Source of the DNA: UBA7985 sp002690455 | Lineage (GTDB): Bacteria; Pseudomonadota; Alphaproteobacteria; UBA7985 | Assembly (NCBI GenBank): GCA_965662775.1 | Contig: CBFIIW010000004.1 | Span: 1-64,000, forward strand | Reading direction: 5' to 3' | DNA length: 64,000 nucleotides | Part shown: in pieces, positions 44,841 through 53,368 of the stretch | Layout: the number at the start of each line of letters is the position of its first letter | Numbering within the stretch: the stretch's first letter is position 1 | The notes under the pieces: model-generated | Told to the model about the DNA's origin: nothing | What the model saw: the letters and a program-made list of their open reading frames with translations, nothing else | Databases searched by the model: none | Position numbers and translations under genes: made by a program

Positions 44841-44870
44841 CGCTCCAACCGCGCTTCGCGCGGCGGAGCG
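44841..44870. repeat. Long GC-rich palindrome
   Basis: Arms CGCTCC/GGAGCG flank CCGCGC-TTC-GCGCGG, giving a near-perfect 30-bp hairpin with the same TTC loop as modules A and B. Part of the hairpin cluster before ccmA. Confidence 0.7.
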
Positions 44871-44965
44871 CAGCGACGCGCACTTCTGCGCAAAGTGATT
44901 GCGACGTGATGGCTCCCACCGGTGAGGGGTAGACTCGCCCTTGCCAAACTCACGGGGTGGCGGGC

Positions 44966-44997
44966 TCGGTCCTCGACGGCTTCGCCGTCTTCGGCCC
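44966..44997. repeat. Module B-like palindrome
   Basis: Inner arm GACGGC-TTC-GCCGTC (44975-44989) in the context TCGAC...GTCTTCG, matching the layout of module B but with different outer sequence. Probably a diverged family member. Confidence 0.55.
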
Positions 44998-45010
44998 TCT
45001 CCCGCGCAAC

Positions 45011-45039
45011 CAAGGCTTCGGCCTCAAGCCGAAGCCTTG
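45011..45039. repeat. Perfect 12-bp inverted repeat
   Basis: CAAGGCTTCGGC and GCCGAAGCCTTG flank CTCAA. It abuts module A copy 2. No T-run follows, so a terminator role is doubtful. Confidence 0.7.
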
Positions 45040-45086
45040 CGCGTGGGAGATTTGTAAGCCGCGAAGCGGCGTCAAATCGAGCGCGC
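45039..45086. repeat. REP-like palindromic module A, copy 2
   Basis: Central 30 bp (45049-45078) identical to 34661-34690, with nested arms GATTTG/CAAATC and GCCGC-GAA-GCGGC. It lies about 175 bp before ccmA. Confidence 0.8.
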
Positions 45087-45260
45087 AACCGATATCGCCA
45101 GCGTAGCTGTCCGTTCAGCAGCGCGGGTCCGGCCGGAAAACGGCGAAGCCGGTGACGCGCCGACACGCCATCCCAGACATAGGCAAGATCCCCAAACTCG
45201 ATGGCCTAAGCGACAAAGTCCTCGTTGTGAAAGGAGACCGCCTCAGGCTAAAGAAAGGCC

Positions 45261-45917
45261 ATGATGGCCCAAAACCGCCAACAAAGTGCCACCGGGACCT
45301 TTGCCGACACCGGTACCTCTATGCTGCTTCGCGCCAGCGAGCTGTCACTTGCGCGCGCAGACAGTGTTGTGATCCAGAGCCTGGATCTGATACTGCACCG
45401 AGGCGAGGCAATTCATCTGCTTGGTCCCAACGGTGCCGGGAAATCCACTTTGCTCGCGGCCCTCGCAGGTCTACTTACCCCTGTCTCAGGCGCTCTGTTG
45501 CATATGACACCTGCGACGGGCTATCTGGGCCACGATAACGGCTTGCTGCCTGATCTCAGCGTCGCGCAAAATCTCGCTCTTTATGCCAACTGCGGCCTTG
45601 CCGCCGAAGCCACCACTATCGAGCAACTCGGGCTACCAGCCTTAAGTGCCAGGCTTGCCCGTACCCTTAGCCAGGGGCAAGCCCGACGGATCAGCCTCGC
45701 TTTGGCATGCCGACCCGAAGCCGCCGTCTGGCTACTCGACGAGCCCTTCTCTGGGCTGGATCAAGCCGCTGTGCAAACGGCGTTGAACCTGTTTAACAAG
45801 CATCTTCAGAGGGGAGGTGCGATTGTGTTCTCCTCCCACGACCACTCTCTGCCCGGCGCCCACCGCTTGACTCTTGGCAATGCCGGCATTCACCCGGAGG
45901 CAACCGGAGATGTTTAA
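45261..45917 (+). CDS. ccmA: Heme exporter ATPase CcmA
   Basis: 218-residue ABC ATPase of cytochrome c maturation. Walker A LLGPNGAGKSTLLAALAGLL, short signature LSQGQARRISLAL typical of CcmA (SxGQxRR), Walker B VWLLDEPFSGLD, H-loop FSSHDHSL. An alternative ATG at 45321 would remove an N-terminal 20 residues that lack likeness to the family. It overlaps ccmB by 8 nt. Other ccm genes are not in the window, so the assignment rests on signature and the ccmB neighbour. Confidence 0.82.
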   Translation: MMAQNRQQSATGTFADTGTSMLLRASELSLARADSVVIQSLDLILHRGEAIHLLGPNGAGKSTLLAALAGLLTPVSGALLHMTPATGYLGHDNGLLPDLSVAQNLALYANCGLAAEATTIEQLGLPALSARLARTLSQGQARRISLALACRPEAAVWLLDEPFSGLDQAAVQTALNLFNKHLQRGGAIVFSSHDHSLPGAHRLTLGNAGIHPEATGDV

Positions 45918-46548
45918 CGCCGGCCTCCGCCTCGAACTGCGCTTGCGGCTTCACCAAAACCTTTCTGCGCTTGGGGCGCTGGGCTTCTTGGCCGTCGCGC
46001 TCACCGCCGTTGGACTGACGCTCGGACAGTACCCCGAACGCCTCCGTTCGGCAGGACCGGCCGTGGGATGGGCCATGACAGTGCTCGCCCTCATCTATGC
46101 CAATGCTGACTGGTGGATGGATCAGGTCCGCTCAGGCCTGAACCAGCGCCTGCGGTCCGGCGCCCCTGACTTCGCTGGCTTCATCTTCGGCCGCCTTATC
46201 GGGGCTTGGCTGGCGTCACTGCCCTGGTTGCTGGCGGCGGGCTGGCTGATTAGCCTGTTCTACAGCCAGCCCGTGACGGTCCTGCTGGCACTGATAGCAG
46301 GACTACTGATCGCCTCGCCTGCCCTTGTCGCGCTCAGCGCCTTCGCCGCAGCGCTGCGCGTCCTTATGGGACAGGTCGGTGTTCTTCTGGGCGCTGCTGC
46401 GCTGCCTTTGGCGCTGCCTTTCGTCGTGGTTGGTGTCGGACTGACCGACACTCTGTCGCTCGCTGCGCTAGGGTTGTCGCTAGGGCTATCCCTGCTGCAA
46501 ACTGTCGTCTTCGCATGGACCACACGCTGGGTCCTTTCGCTGGTCTGA
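45910..46548 (+). CDS. ccmB: Heme exporter membrane subunit CcmB
   Basis: 212-residue membrane protein with about six helices. RLELRLRLHQNLSALGALGFL begins it; ANADWWMDQVRSGLNQRLRSG and FGRLIGAWLASLPWLLAAGW are CcmB-like; the C-terminal half is very Leu/Ala-rich. It starts inside ccmA (8-nt overlap, ATGTTTAA). Works with CcmA in heme handling for c-type cytochromes. Sequence is diverged from the E. coli form. Confidence 0.78.
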   Translation: MFNAGLRLELRLRLHQNLSALGALGFLAVALTAVGLTLGQYPERLRSAGPAVGWAMTVLALIYANADWWMDQVRSGLNQRLRSGAPDFAGFIFGRLIGAWLASLPWLLAAGWLISLFYSQPVTVLLALIAGLLIASPALVALSAFAAALRVLMGQVGVLLGAAALPLALPFVVVGVGLTDTLSLAALGLSLGLSLLQTVVFAWTTRWVLSLV

Positions 46549-46569
46549 GACTACCAAGGAAATTGTCCC

Positions 46570-47163
46570 GTGTCCGAAACCCGCCAACCCTCGACCCTTT
46601 CATTCCTGCGCGCCCGACGCTCAGTCACCGCGGCCAACATGCCAGCTGGCGGCCCGGATCAAGATACGCTTCACGCCATCCTCAGCGCGGGCATCCGTGT
46701 CCCTGACCATGGCAAGCTCGCCCCTTGGCGCATTGTTGTCTTTGAAGGCGAAGCCCGCGCTGCCTTTGGCCGGGACGTACTGCGTCCAGCCTTTGCAGCC
46801 AACCAGCGAACCGACGCCCCGGAAACCACGCTTGCGCTGGAAGCCGCACGCTTTGAACGCGCCGGCGTTGTCCTCGCGGTGCTCTCCACCCCGACTGTCC
46901 CGCACAAAATCCCTCTCTGGGAACAGCAACTCTCAGCGGGCGCCGTCTGCCAAACCCTGCTGATCGCTGCCCAGGCTGAGGGCTTTGCCGCACAATGGCT
47001 AAGCGAGTGGACCGCTTTCGACCCAGACGTACGTGCTGCCCTGAACTGCTCCGGTGAAAATGACCAGATCGCGGGCTATATTTACATTGGCGGCAAAGCA
47101 TCGAATGACAGCGACCGCCCTCGCCCCGACTTCGATGCCATCGTTTCACGCTGGCCTTCCTGA
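46570..47163 (+). CDS. Nitroreductase-family flavoprotein
   Basis: 197-residue FMN-dependent oxidoreductase. FLRARRSVTAANM gives the flavin-binding Arg pair, followed by RVPDHGKLAPWRIVVF, SAGAVCQTLLIAAQAEGFAAQWL and GYIYIGG. It resembles the YdjA type. The GTG start at 46570 has AAGGAAA upstream. It is 21 nt downstream of ccmB and may be cotranscribed, but no link to heme is known. Confidence 0.88.
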   Translation: MSETRQPSTLSFLRARRSVTAANMPAGGPDQDTLHAILSAGIRVPDHGKLAPWRIVVFEGEARAAFGRDVLRPAFAANQRTDAPETTLALEAARFERAGVVLAVLSTPTVPHKIPLWEQQLSAGAVCQTLLIAAQAEGFAAQWLSEWTAFDPDVRAALNCSGENDQIAGYIYIGGKASNDSDRPRPDFDAIVSRWPS

Positions 47164-47241
47164 GCACGGTTTCCTAAGCTACGGCGGCCCCGTTCGCAGC
47201 GCTAGAGCCTATCTAGATAAACATGCTGAACCAGAGAGCCA

Positions 47242-47261
47242 AACGAACGAACGAACGAACG
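47242..47261. repeat. Tetranucleotide tandem repeat (AACG), 5 units
   Basis: Five perfect AACG units lie 44 bp before the crotonase ATG, between it and the nitroreductase gene. Change in unit number would alter spacing of the promoter or leader. Confidence 0.85.
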
Positions 47262-47305
47262 ATCAAACAAACAATTAAACGACCGCCTCGAAGAGGAACC
47301 GCACC

Positions 47306-48238
47306 ATGTCAACCAACCACAACGCGGAATCTGTCTCCCCTACCCCCGGCACCGCAGAAAAAACTGCATCGGCTGCCGTGCTGAGTCTGCCCGAATTTGA
47401 GAATATTTCCGTCTCATTTGCAGACCAGATCGCCCATGTCGTGCTCAACCGGCCCGAGAAGCGGAATGCCATGAACAAGGCCTTCTGGGTCGAGTTTCCT
47501 TCGGCTATCAATGCGATCTCTGAGAGCGCCGCCGCGCGCGTTATCGTGGTTTCCAGCACCGGCAAACACTTCAGCGCTGGCATGGATCTGTCGGTGTTTG
47601 CTGAAGCAGGCAGTTCTTTCATGCGCGGAGATCAAGACCCCTACATCCACGCAGAAGCATTTCGCCATCACCTGCACTTGCTACAGGAGACTTTCTCCTG
47701 CCTTTACAACGCCCGTCAGCCTGTGCTGGCCGCTATCCAAGGTGGTGCCATTGGTGCAGGCGTCGACCTGAGCAGCGCTTGTGATATGCGCTACTGTACA
47801 GAAGACGCATTCTTCACCATCCAGGAAGTTAACATCGGCATGGTCGCGGACGTCGGCACATTCCCCCGGGTCACGCGCCAGCTGCCAGACGGCCTACTGC
47901 GTGAACTCGCTTACACCGGACGCAAGCTGGAGGCCGCCGAGGCGCTGGCGTGCGGCTTCGTCAACAAGGTCTTTGAAGATCACAAGTCCATGCTCGACGC
48001 CGTGATGGCGGTTGCCCGCCAAATCGCCGTCAATTCACCATTGGCCGTATCCAGCTCGAAGCACGTGATGAACTACGCAGCCGACCACTCGACTGAGGAC
48101 ACGTTGCGCTATCTGCAGGCTCTCAACGCCGGCATTCTGGCCCCGCACCATATGATGGAGTCAGCGGCGGCCAAGATGCAGCAGCGCGCGCCGGTCTACC
48201 CTGACCTCAAAGCCCTGAATGGTCCTTGGAACGAGTAA
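47306..48238 (+). CDS. Crotonase-family protein, dienoyl-CoA isomerase-like
   Basis: 310 residues with a 30-residue Ser/Thr/Ala-rich extension before the crotonase fold. Visible: HVVLNRPEKRNAMN, HFSAGMDLSVF, IQGGAIGAGVDLSSACD. Asp154, Glu174 (IQEVNIG) and Asp182 (VADVGT) match the three acidic residues of delta3,5-delta2,4-dienoyl-CoA isomerase (ECH1), needed for unsaturated fatty acid oxidation. Its 3' end overlaps the convergent PhnD-like gene by 32 nt. Enzyme type is inferred from those residues. Confidence 0.85.
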   Translation: MSTNHNAESVSPTPGTAEKTASAAVLSLPEFENISVSFADQIAHVVLNRPEKRNAMNKAFWVEFPSAINAISESAAARVIVVSSTGKHFSAGMDLSVFAEAGSSFMRGDQDPYIHAEAFRHHLHLLQETFSCLYNARQPVLAAIQGGAIGAGVDLSSACDMRYCTEDAFFTIQEVNIGMVADVGTFPRVTRQLPDGLLRELAYTGRKLEAAEALACGFVNKVFEDHKSMLDAVMAVARQIAVNSPLAVSSSKHVMNYAADHSTEDTLRYLQALNAGILAPHHMMESAAAKMQQRAPVYPDLKALNGPWNE

Positions 48239-49061
48239 ATGTGCCCTTGGTAGACCGGCCTTCGATCGGCGCCGGCCTCGCCCTGAGGTCGTGCTCAAAC
48301 ACCGCATAGGGTGCCACGCCGAGATCAACAGCACCGATAAAGGCATAGTGCGCTTGAGACACGTCAGGACCGCTCAACGCGTTCAAGACTGCCCGTTGCA
48401 GGCGCCGGGCCACTCCCCCCTCCAACTCTGCCGAGGTAATCAGCACCGGCGCAGGCCTGAGCGGGGTCTGCGCCAGGATTCGCAGGCCGTTGACGCGCGC
48501 CGGAAATAGCGCGTCATAGAGCCGGAAGCTGCACGCATCAATGGCGGCGAAATCTGCCTCTCCGGCCAGTACTGCATCGATCGAGTGCCGGTGTCCGCCA
48601 CTGTGCACGCCGCGCGCGATTTGCGCATCGATATTCATGTACGCGCGCAGACAGTGAACACCGGACTGGGAATCTGACTCATTGTAGGCAAAGCGAGCGC
48701 CTCGCTTTTGGCCGAGATCGACCAGCGCGTTGAGGCTCGAATCAGATCGAACAATCACGTGGCTGTAGTAGTGCCCCGCTGGCGCGCCATCGAGGGCCAA
48801 CACCGACGACGCCAGATAGCGCGCATGCTCCCGGTGGTGACGATACCAGGGCGAGCCACACAGCTGACTGAAGACCAGCCCTCCTTCCATCCAAGCTGAA
48901 ACATTGTGGTTGCGATGCTCAATCTTGGTCGGCAGGTCCAAACCATCATCCCGCGCGGCTTCCCGGATCCTTGCCCAAAGAGCATCAGTCTGCGCGTGGT
49001 ACTCCGGCCAGTCATAGAGAGGCAAGAGAGCCCGTCCGCGGATTTTCGTCAATGAAGCCAT
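48207..49061 (-). CDS. PhnD-like phosphate/phosphonate-type binding protein
   Basis: About 284 residues of the PhnD/SsuA periplasmic-binding fold: LPLYDWPEYHAQTDALWARI, FSQLCGSPWY, SHVIVRSDSSLNALVDLGQKRGARFAYNE, SQSGVHCLRAYM and GEADFAAIDACSFRLY. I see no signal peptide with the ATG at 49061 or with a TTG at 49097, so it may act in the cytoplasm or be a non-transport relative. Divergent from the Rieske gene by 145 bp. No permease genes are nearby. Confidence 0.8.
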   Translation of the reverse strand: MASLTKIRGRALLPLYDWPEYHAQTDALWARIREAARDDGLDLPTKIEHRNHNVSAWMEGGLVFSQLCGSPWYRHHREHARYLASSVLALDGAPAGHYYSHVIVRSDSSLNALVDLGQKRGARFAYNESDSQSGVHCLRAYMNIDAQIARGVHSGGHRHSIDAVLAGEADFAAIDACSFRLYDALFPARVNGLRILAQTPLRPAPVLITSAELEGGVARRLQRAVLNALSGPDVSQAHYAFIGAVDLGVAPYAVFEHDLRARPAPIEGRSTKGTFTRSKDHSGL

Positions 49062-49205
49062 GGGCAGAGCATGGGGCGACTTGTCTGAACCGGTCAAGTC
49101 TCGCAGAGAGTCAATCAGAACCGACGCAGGAAGCGTCGCTGCTGGCCTACACAGCTCGACTGAAATTGGCTAACGCAGTAGTACCACATTCATAGGACCC
49201 GACCC

Positions 49206-50357
49206 ATGACGCTGCTAAATGAAGTGTCTCAGCCGATTGAAACCGCCAATGGCTTGCCCAACCCCCTTTACACCGACCCGGCGGTGTACGCCGAAGAAAG
49301 CCGCAGGCTATTGCTCGGCAATTGGTCGGGCATCGCCTTCGAAGGCGACGTGCCAGAAGCTGGTGACGTCTATCCCGTAGAGCTGGCTGGCATTCCGCTG
49401 ATTGTGGTCCGAGGTCGCGATGCGCAAGTCCGCGTGTTCGAAAATGTATGCCGCCATCGCGGTATGGTCCTCGTGCAGGAGCCAGGCAAGGCGCGGCAGG
49501 GCATGCGCTGCCCCTACCACAGCTGGACCTATGACTTGAACGGACGGCTGGTTGCCACGCCGCTTGTCGGGGGGCCAGACGCCAATCATCACCCCTGCAT
49601 CGACAAGCCCGAACTAGGCCTGCTGGAAGTGCCTTCGCACACCTATCTGGGCGTAGTTTACGCCAACGTCAGTGGGAATGCCGCGCCATTTGAAGAAAGG
49701 CATAGCAAACTGATGAAGCGCTGGCAGGAGTTCAATCAGCCACTGTTCTTTGATGGTAGCGCGTCGGAATTCACGCTCGATGTCGCCTGCAACTGGAAAC
49801 TGGCGGTAGAGAACTATTGCGAGGCTTACCACCTGCCTTGGATTCATCCTGACCTGAACAGTTATTCACGCATCGAAGACCACTACAATATCGTTGAGCC
49901 CGGCGCTTACTCCGGGCAAGGCACCACCGTGTTCAACCCGACCCGCAGCGAAGACGGCCGCATGCTGGACACCTTCACCGACCTGCGAGAGGCTTGGTGG
50001 AACGGTCAGGCCGAATACATCGTGCTCTATCCCAACGTGCTGGCCGGGGTTCACCGCGATCATATCTTTGCCATGCTACTACTGCCTCAGGGGGTTGATC
50101 ACACCATCGAGCGGGTTGGCATTTTTTACGCCTCAGAACGGGCTGCGTCTGAGGATTTTGCTGATTTGCGCACCGTTAACGCCCGGCAGTGGCGCCTGGT
50201 TTTCGACGAAGATATCCAGGTGGTCGAAGGCATGCAGCGTGGGCGCAAAGCACCGCATTTTGACGGGGGTCGGTTCTCCCCTGCCATGGACGCAGCAACG
50301 CACTGCTTCCACGCTTGGGTGGCAGATTCCCTGGGCGAAGCAGATATTCTGCGCTGA
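49206..50357 (+). CDS. Rieske oxygenase alpha subunit, quaternary-amine type likely
   Basis: 383 residues. Rieske 2Fe-2S ligands C82, H84 (VCRHRG) and C102, H105 (RCPYHSW). Mononuclear iron site NWKLAVENYCEAYHLPWIHP with H209 and H214; the residue three before H209 is Glu206 where aromatic dioxygenases have Asp. A Glu at this bridging place is a mark of carnitine monooxygenase CntA and relatives. The catalytic reductase partner is absent here. Substrate could be carnitine, betaine or another N-methylated compound; inference only. Confidence 0.88.
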   Translation: MTLLNEVSQPIETANGLPNPLYTDPAVYAEESRRLLLGNWSGIAFEGDVPEAGDVYPVELAGIPLIVVRGRDAQVRVFENVCRHRGMVLVQEPGKARQGMRCPYHSWTYDLNGRLVATPLVGGPDANHHPCIDKPELGLLEVPSHTYLGVVYANVSGNAAPFEERHSKLMKRWQEFNQPLFFDGSASEFTLDVACNWKLAVENYCEAYHLPWIHPDLNSYSRIEDHYNIVEPGAYSGQGTTVFNPTRSEDGRMLDTFTDLREAWWNGQAEYIVLYPNVLAGVHRDHIFAMLLLPQGVDHTIERVGIFYASERAASEDFADLRTVNARQWRLVFDEDIQVVEGMQRGRKAPHFDGGRFSPAMDAATHCFHAWVADSLGEADILR

Positions 50358-50498
50358 TCAGATACGGCAGCTTTCCGCAAAAATCAGGCATTCTCTCGTA
50401 TCGGTAGCACCCTGCCGATAATGCAATTTTATATAGAATATTTGAAAATTTAAAATACCTTAAATCGATATTTGATCGGTTTCACGGGTTCTGTTTTC

Positions 50499-52433
50499 AT
50501 GAACACAAATTTTTCGCAGCGCGCAAAGCGCTGCCGCTGGCCTCTGTCAACCTTCCTTTTACTCGGCCTTCCATGGAGCCCATCCGCCGTCAGGGCCAAT
50601 GATCAGACCGACCAGAGTCCCCACCGAAAGACGACGGCTGCGCTGCTGACAATGCCCGAGCCGGCGCAGGAAAGCTTTGCCGCTGGGACAACGCTCGAAA
50701 CCATGAAGGTGGCAAACTTTGTCAATGTGCCTGGCGCGCAGATTCTAGCCGCTGACACGCCTCCCCCGCAGACAAAGGTGCCATTCCCCACTGAGAACGG
50801 TATGATAGATGGCCACCGCGAGAGCCCTAGCCCTACCCCGGCCGGAACCCTTCGCCTCGAAGGCGGACGGCGGTTGGACGGAAGCAACGAACTGATCCGA
50901 CAGGATCAGGGACAAGTTTTCGTTCGTGCAGAACTGGCCCAGCAACTCAACTTCGCAGACACCGTTCAGGGTCCACGCCAAGGGGCGGCACAAGCTGCTC
51001 CGCACCTGGCCAACGGTGGACTACCCGTTGACGCCAGCAGTGTTTCAGCAGCCGGTACAACGATGATCATCGAAGACAAAAGCAACCTAGGCGCCATCAC
51101 AAGCGCAGGAGCATCACTTGTTGGCACGTTGGTCGTTGCGTCAGCCTATGCAGACTTGTCTTCACAGCTAGTCGACCTGTCCGAGACGATTGCAATCAAT
51201 ACCACCAACGACGATGCAAGCAGCAACAACGACGAAGATCCGCCCCTCGACGCAGACGACAGCGACGACCCGGAAGCCGATTTAGCAGACGGGGACGCTG
51301 GCGGTGATGAAGGCGACGGAGAAGGCGGTTCGACCACCCCCGAAAACCAGCCCCCAACCTTCATTGAACTCACGGGCACCGGCTCAGTAAGTGAGACGGC
51401 GCAGGCTGGCACCCTGACCGGGGTCGCCGTCACGGCGCTAGACCCCGAGGGAGCGGCTGTAACGTATGCCATTGTAGCGCAGGATATCCCCGGTGCCTTT
51501 GGCGTTCATGCGGAGAACGGCACCATTTCGGTCGCCAGTCCCGAACTGATCGACTTCGAGAGCCACGAAAGCCTTTCGATCACTGTCTCCGCCACGGATC
51601 CCGAAGAAGGTACCACCACCCAGACCTTGAGCATCCGGATCGAAGACGACAGCCTGGATGCACTGAAGTCCGTACCGACCTACACCCAAGCCCACGACAG
51701 CTTGAGTTCGGGCGCGCTTGTCTTCGGCAGTCGGTCTACCGATTCAGCCTTCCCCGATGGCCGGTTTGGCCACGGTGGGGTTGAAACGACCACCGGGCAG
51801 GCGAGGATAGACCTTTATCTCAATGCGCAGGAATACTTCATCGTCGGCCCTGATGGCGTAGACTCTAGCCTGGCGGCAGCGTCTTTTTCTGCGTTGCCTA
51901 CAATCGATCTGGTTGAGCTCGACAACGGAGAAATCGTGCTCGGCAGCTTCAATACAAGCAGTAACTTCCTCATGTCGTTCAGCGTGACGGAAACCGATTT
52001 CTCTGGCCAGACCGGCTTCAACTTTGGCTCATTGGCGAAGAGCGTCCATGCCAACGCCTCCGGCGTGCCCGACGAGCGTTATCAGTTCAGTGATGGTAAT
52101 GTCATGCGCCTGAGCGAGCCGGCTTTTGCCGATCCTCATGCGGCACTGGATCTCGATGCGGTAGACATCTTGCATTTCGCCGATTTGACGGGCGACGGGC
52201 AGGCTGAAATGCTGGTGCGGCAGGGTGTGGGTGAAGACTTGGTGGTGTTCGAAAATCTCGGCAACGGCTTTGCTGATGAAGCCATGGCGCAAACCCTGTT
52301 CACTGGTGTTGATCTCGATGCCTTGGCTGGGGGACGGCTTCTTGATCTCTCCCTGCGTGATCATTTTTCCTCTGGGGAAACCAATCTGGTGCTTCTGGGC
52401 ACGGAAGCGACCTATCTCTACGAGTTAACCTGA
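50499..52433 (+). CDS. Secreted protein with cadherin-like and FG-GAP-like parts
   Basis: 644 residues. A signal peptide at 1-33 (RWPLSTFLLLGLPWSPSAVRA) is followed by a long low-complexity region, an acidic Asp/Glu linker (about 235-275), a cadherin-like domain from NQPPTFIEL to TLSIRIED (about 280-385), and a C-terminal domain with VDILHFADLTGDGQAEMLVRQG that resembles FG-GAP/VCBS repeats. Likely cell-surface or extracellular and calcium-binding. The preceding 140 bp is AT-rich compared with the window. No exact family known. Confidence 0.7.
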   Translation: MNTNFSQRAKRCRWPLSTFLLLGLPWSPSAVRANDQTDQSPHRKTTAALLTMPEPAQESFAAGTTLETMKVANFVNVPGAQILAADTPPPQTKVPFPTENGMIDGHRESPSPTPAGTLRLEGGRRLDGSNELIRQDQGQVFVRAELAQQLNFADTVQGPRQGAAQAAPHLANGGLPVDASSVSAAGTTMIIEDKSNLGAITSAGASLVGTLVVASAYADLSSQLVDLSETIAINTTNDDASSNNDEDPPLDADDSDDPEADLADGDAGGDEGDGEGGSTTPENQPPTFIELTGTGSVSETAQAGTLTGVAVTALDPEGAAVTYAIVAQDIPGAFGVHAENGTISVASPELIDFESHESLSITVSATDPEEGTTTQTLSIRIEDDSLDALKSVPTYTQAHDSLSSGALVFGSRSTDSAFPDGRFGHGGVETTTGQARIDLYLNAQEYFIVGPDGVDSSLAAASFSALPTIDLVELDNGEIVLGSFNTSSNFLMSFSVTETDFSGQTGFNFGSLAKSVHANASGVPDERYQFSDGNVMRLSEPAFADPHAALDLDAVDILHFADLTGDGQAEMLVRQGVGEDLVVFENLGNGFADEAMAQTLFTGVDLDALAGGRLLDLSLRDHFSSGETNLVLLGTEATYLYELT

Positions 52434-52468
52434 GAGGACAACACCCGAAGCAGGATGAGGATCAGCGC

Positions 52469-53368
52469 TCAGAATTCAGGTGTCTGAAGCAGTGCCGGTG
52501 GGGTCTGGGCACCCAGTACCTCGCAAACGCGAGCAGCATAGCGGTTGGCGGTTGCAACCGCGTCGGGCAGAGCTTCACCAGCAGCAAGCGCAGCTGCCAG
52601 CGCACCGACGAAGGCATCCCCTGCCCCGGTCGTGTCGCGCACCTCAGCTGCAACGGCGGGAACGGTTAAGACCGGTTCATCACCCTGATAGAGCGCTGCA
52701 CCTTTGGCACCCAGTGTCAGCACCACCGCGCCCACACCAGCGGTCAGAAGCGCACGCGCTTCCTCATCAGGACTGACTGCCCGCGCAACCTCGAACCCAG
52801 CGGCTTGGGTCAATTCGTGCTCGTTCGCGATCAGTACGTTGATCTGAGCCATGTCCTGCGCCGAAAGCCTATGGGCGGGGGCGGTATTGTGGATCACGCT
52901 TGCACCCTGCCCCCGCGCTCTTTGGTGGGCTTGAGCCGTCTCTGTCCAGTTGATCTCATTCTGCGTGACCAGCCAGTCGCTTTGGCCAAGTTCAGGCAGA
53001 TGAGCGCACGTCGCTGCGTCGTTAGCCCCGGAAACCACGATAATCTGATTCTCCCCACCCGCGTCAACCGCGATCATGGCCAGCCCCGAGGGGCCCTCGA
53101 CCCCTCCCACCGCGGTCAGATCAACACCAGCGCTGCGCAGTTGCGCCAATGCTGTCGGCCCCTGCCCGTCTGAACCGACCGCCCCGGCCATCAGCGTAAC
53201 GGCGCCGTTTCGAGCGGCAGCCAGCGCCTGATTTGCGCCCTTGCCACCGGGCAACGCGCTATAGCGGGTCGTCTTGATGGTCTCTCCCGGACCGGGCAGC
53301 CGATCGACTTCAGCAACCAGATCGACATTGATGGACCCAAAAACGATCACGCGGCTCTTGGCGTTCAT
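52469..53368 (-). CDS. rbsK: Ribokinase
   Basis: 299-residue PfkB-family sugar kinase. N-terminal IVFGSINVDLVAEVDRLPGPGETI, GGKGANQALAAARNGA, and the C-terminal anion-hole/catalytic motif DTTGAGDAFVGALAAAL. It phosphorylates ribose to ribose-5-phosphate. It overlaps the nucleoside hydrolase stop by 4 nt, which makes sense since that enzyme releases ribose. Convergent with the cadherin-like gene. Confidence 0.92.
   Translation of the reverse strand: MNAKSRVIVFGSINVDLVAEVDRLPGPGETIKTTRYSALPGGKGANQALAAARNGAVTLMAGAVGSDGQGPTALAQLRSAGVDLTAVGGVEGPSGLAMIAVDAGGENQIIVVSGANDAATCAHLPELGQSDWLVTQNEINWTETAQAHQRARGQGASVIHNTAPAHRLSAQDMAQINVLIANEHELTQAAGFEVARAVSPDEEARALLTAGVGAVVLTLGAKGAALYQGDEPVLTVPAVAAEVRDTTGAGDAFVGALAAALAAGEALPDAVATANRYAARVCEVLGAQTPPALLQTPEF

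Larger units (their letters stand above)
44719..45260. other. 542-bp intergenic region between the suf regulator and ccmA, rich in hairpins
   Basis: No gene seen. It holds the divergent promoters of the suf and ccm units and at least four palindromes: 44841-44870, 44966-44997, 45011-45039 and 45039-45086. The last is module A; the second resembles module B. This is the densest cluster of inverted repeats in the window. Confidence 0.65.
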
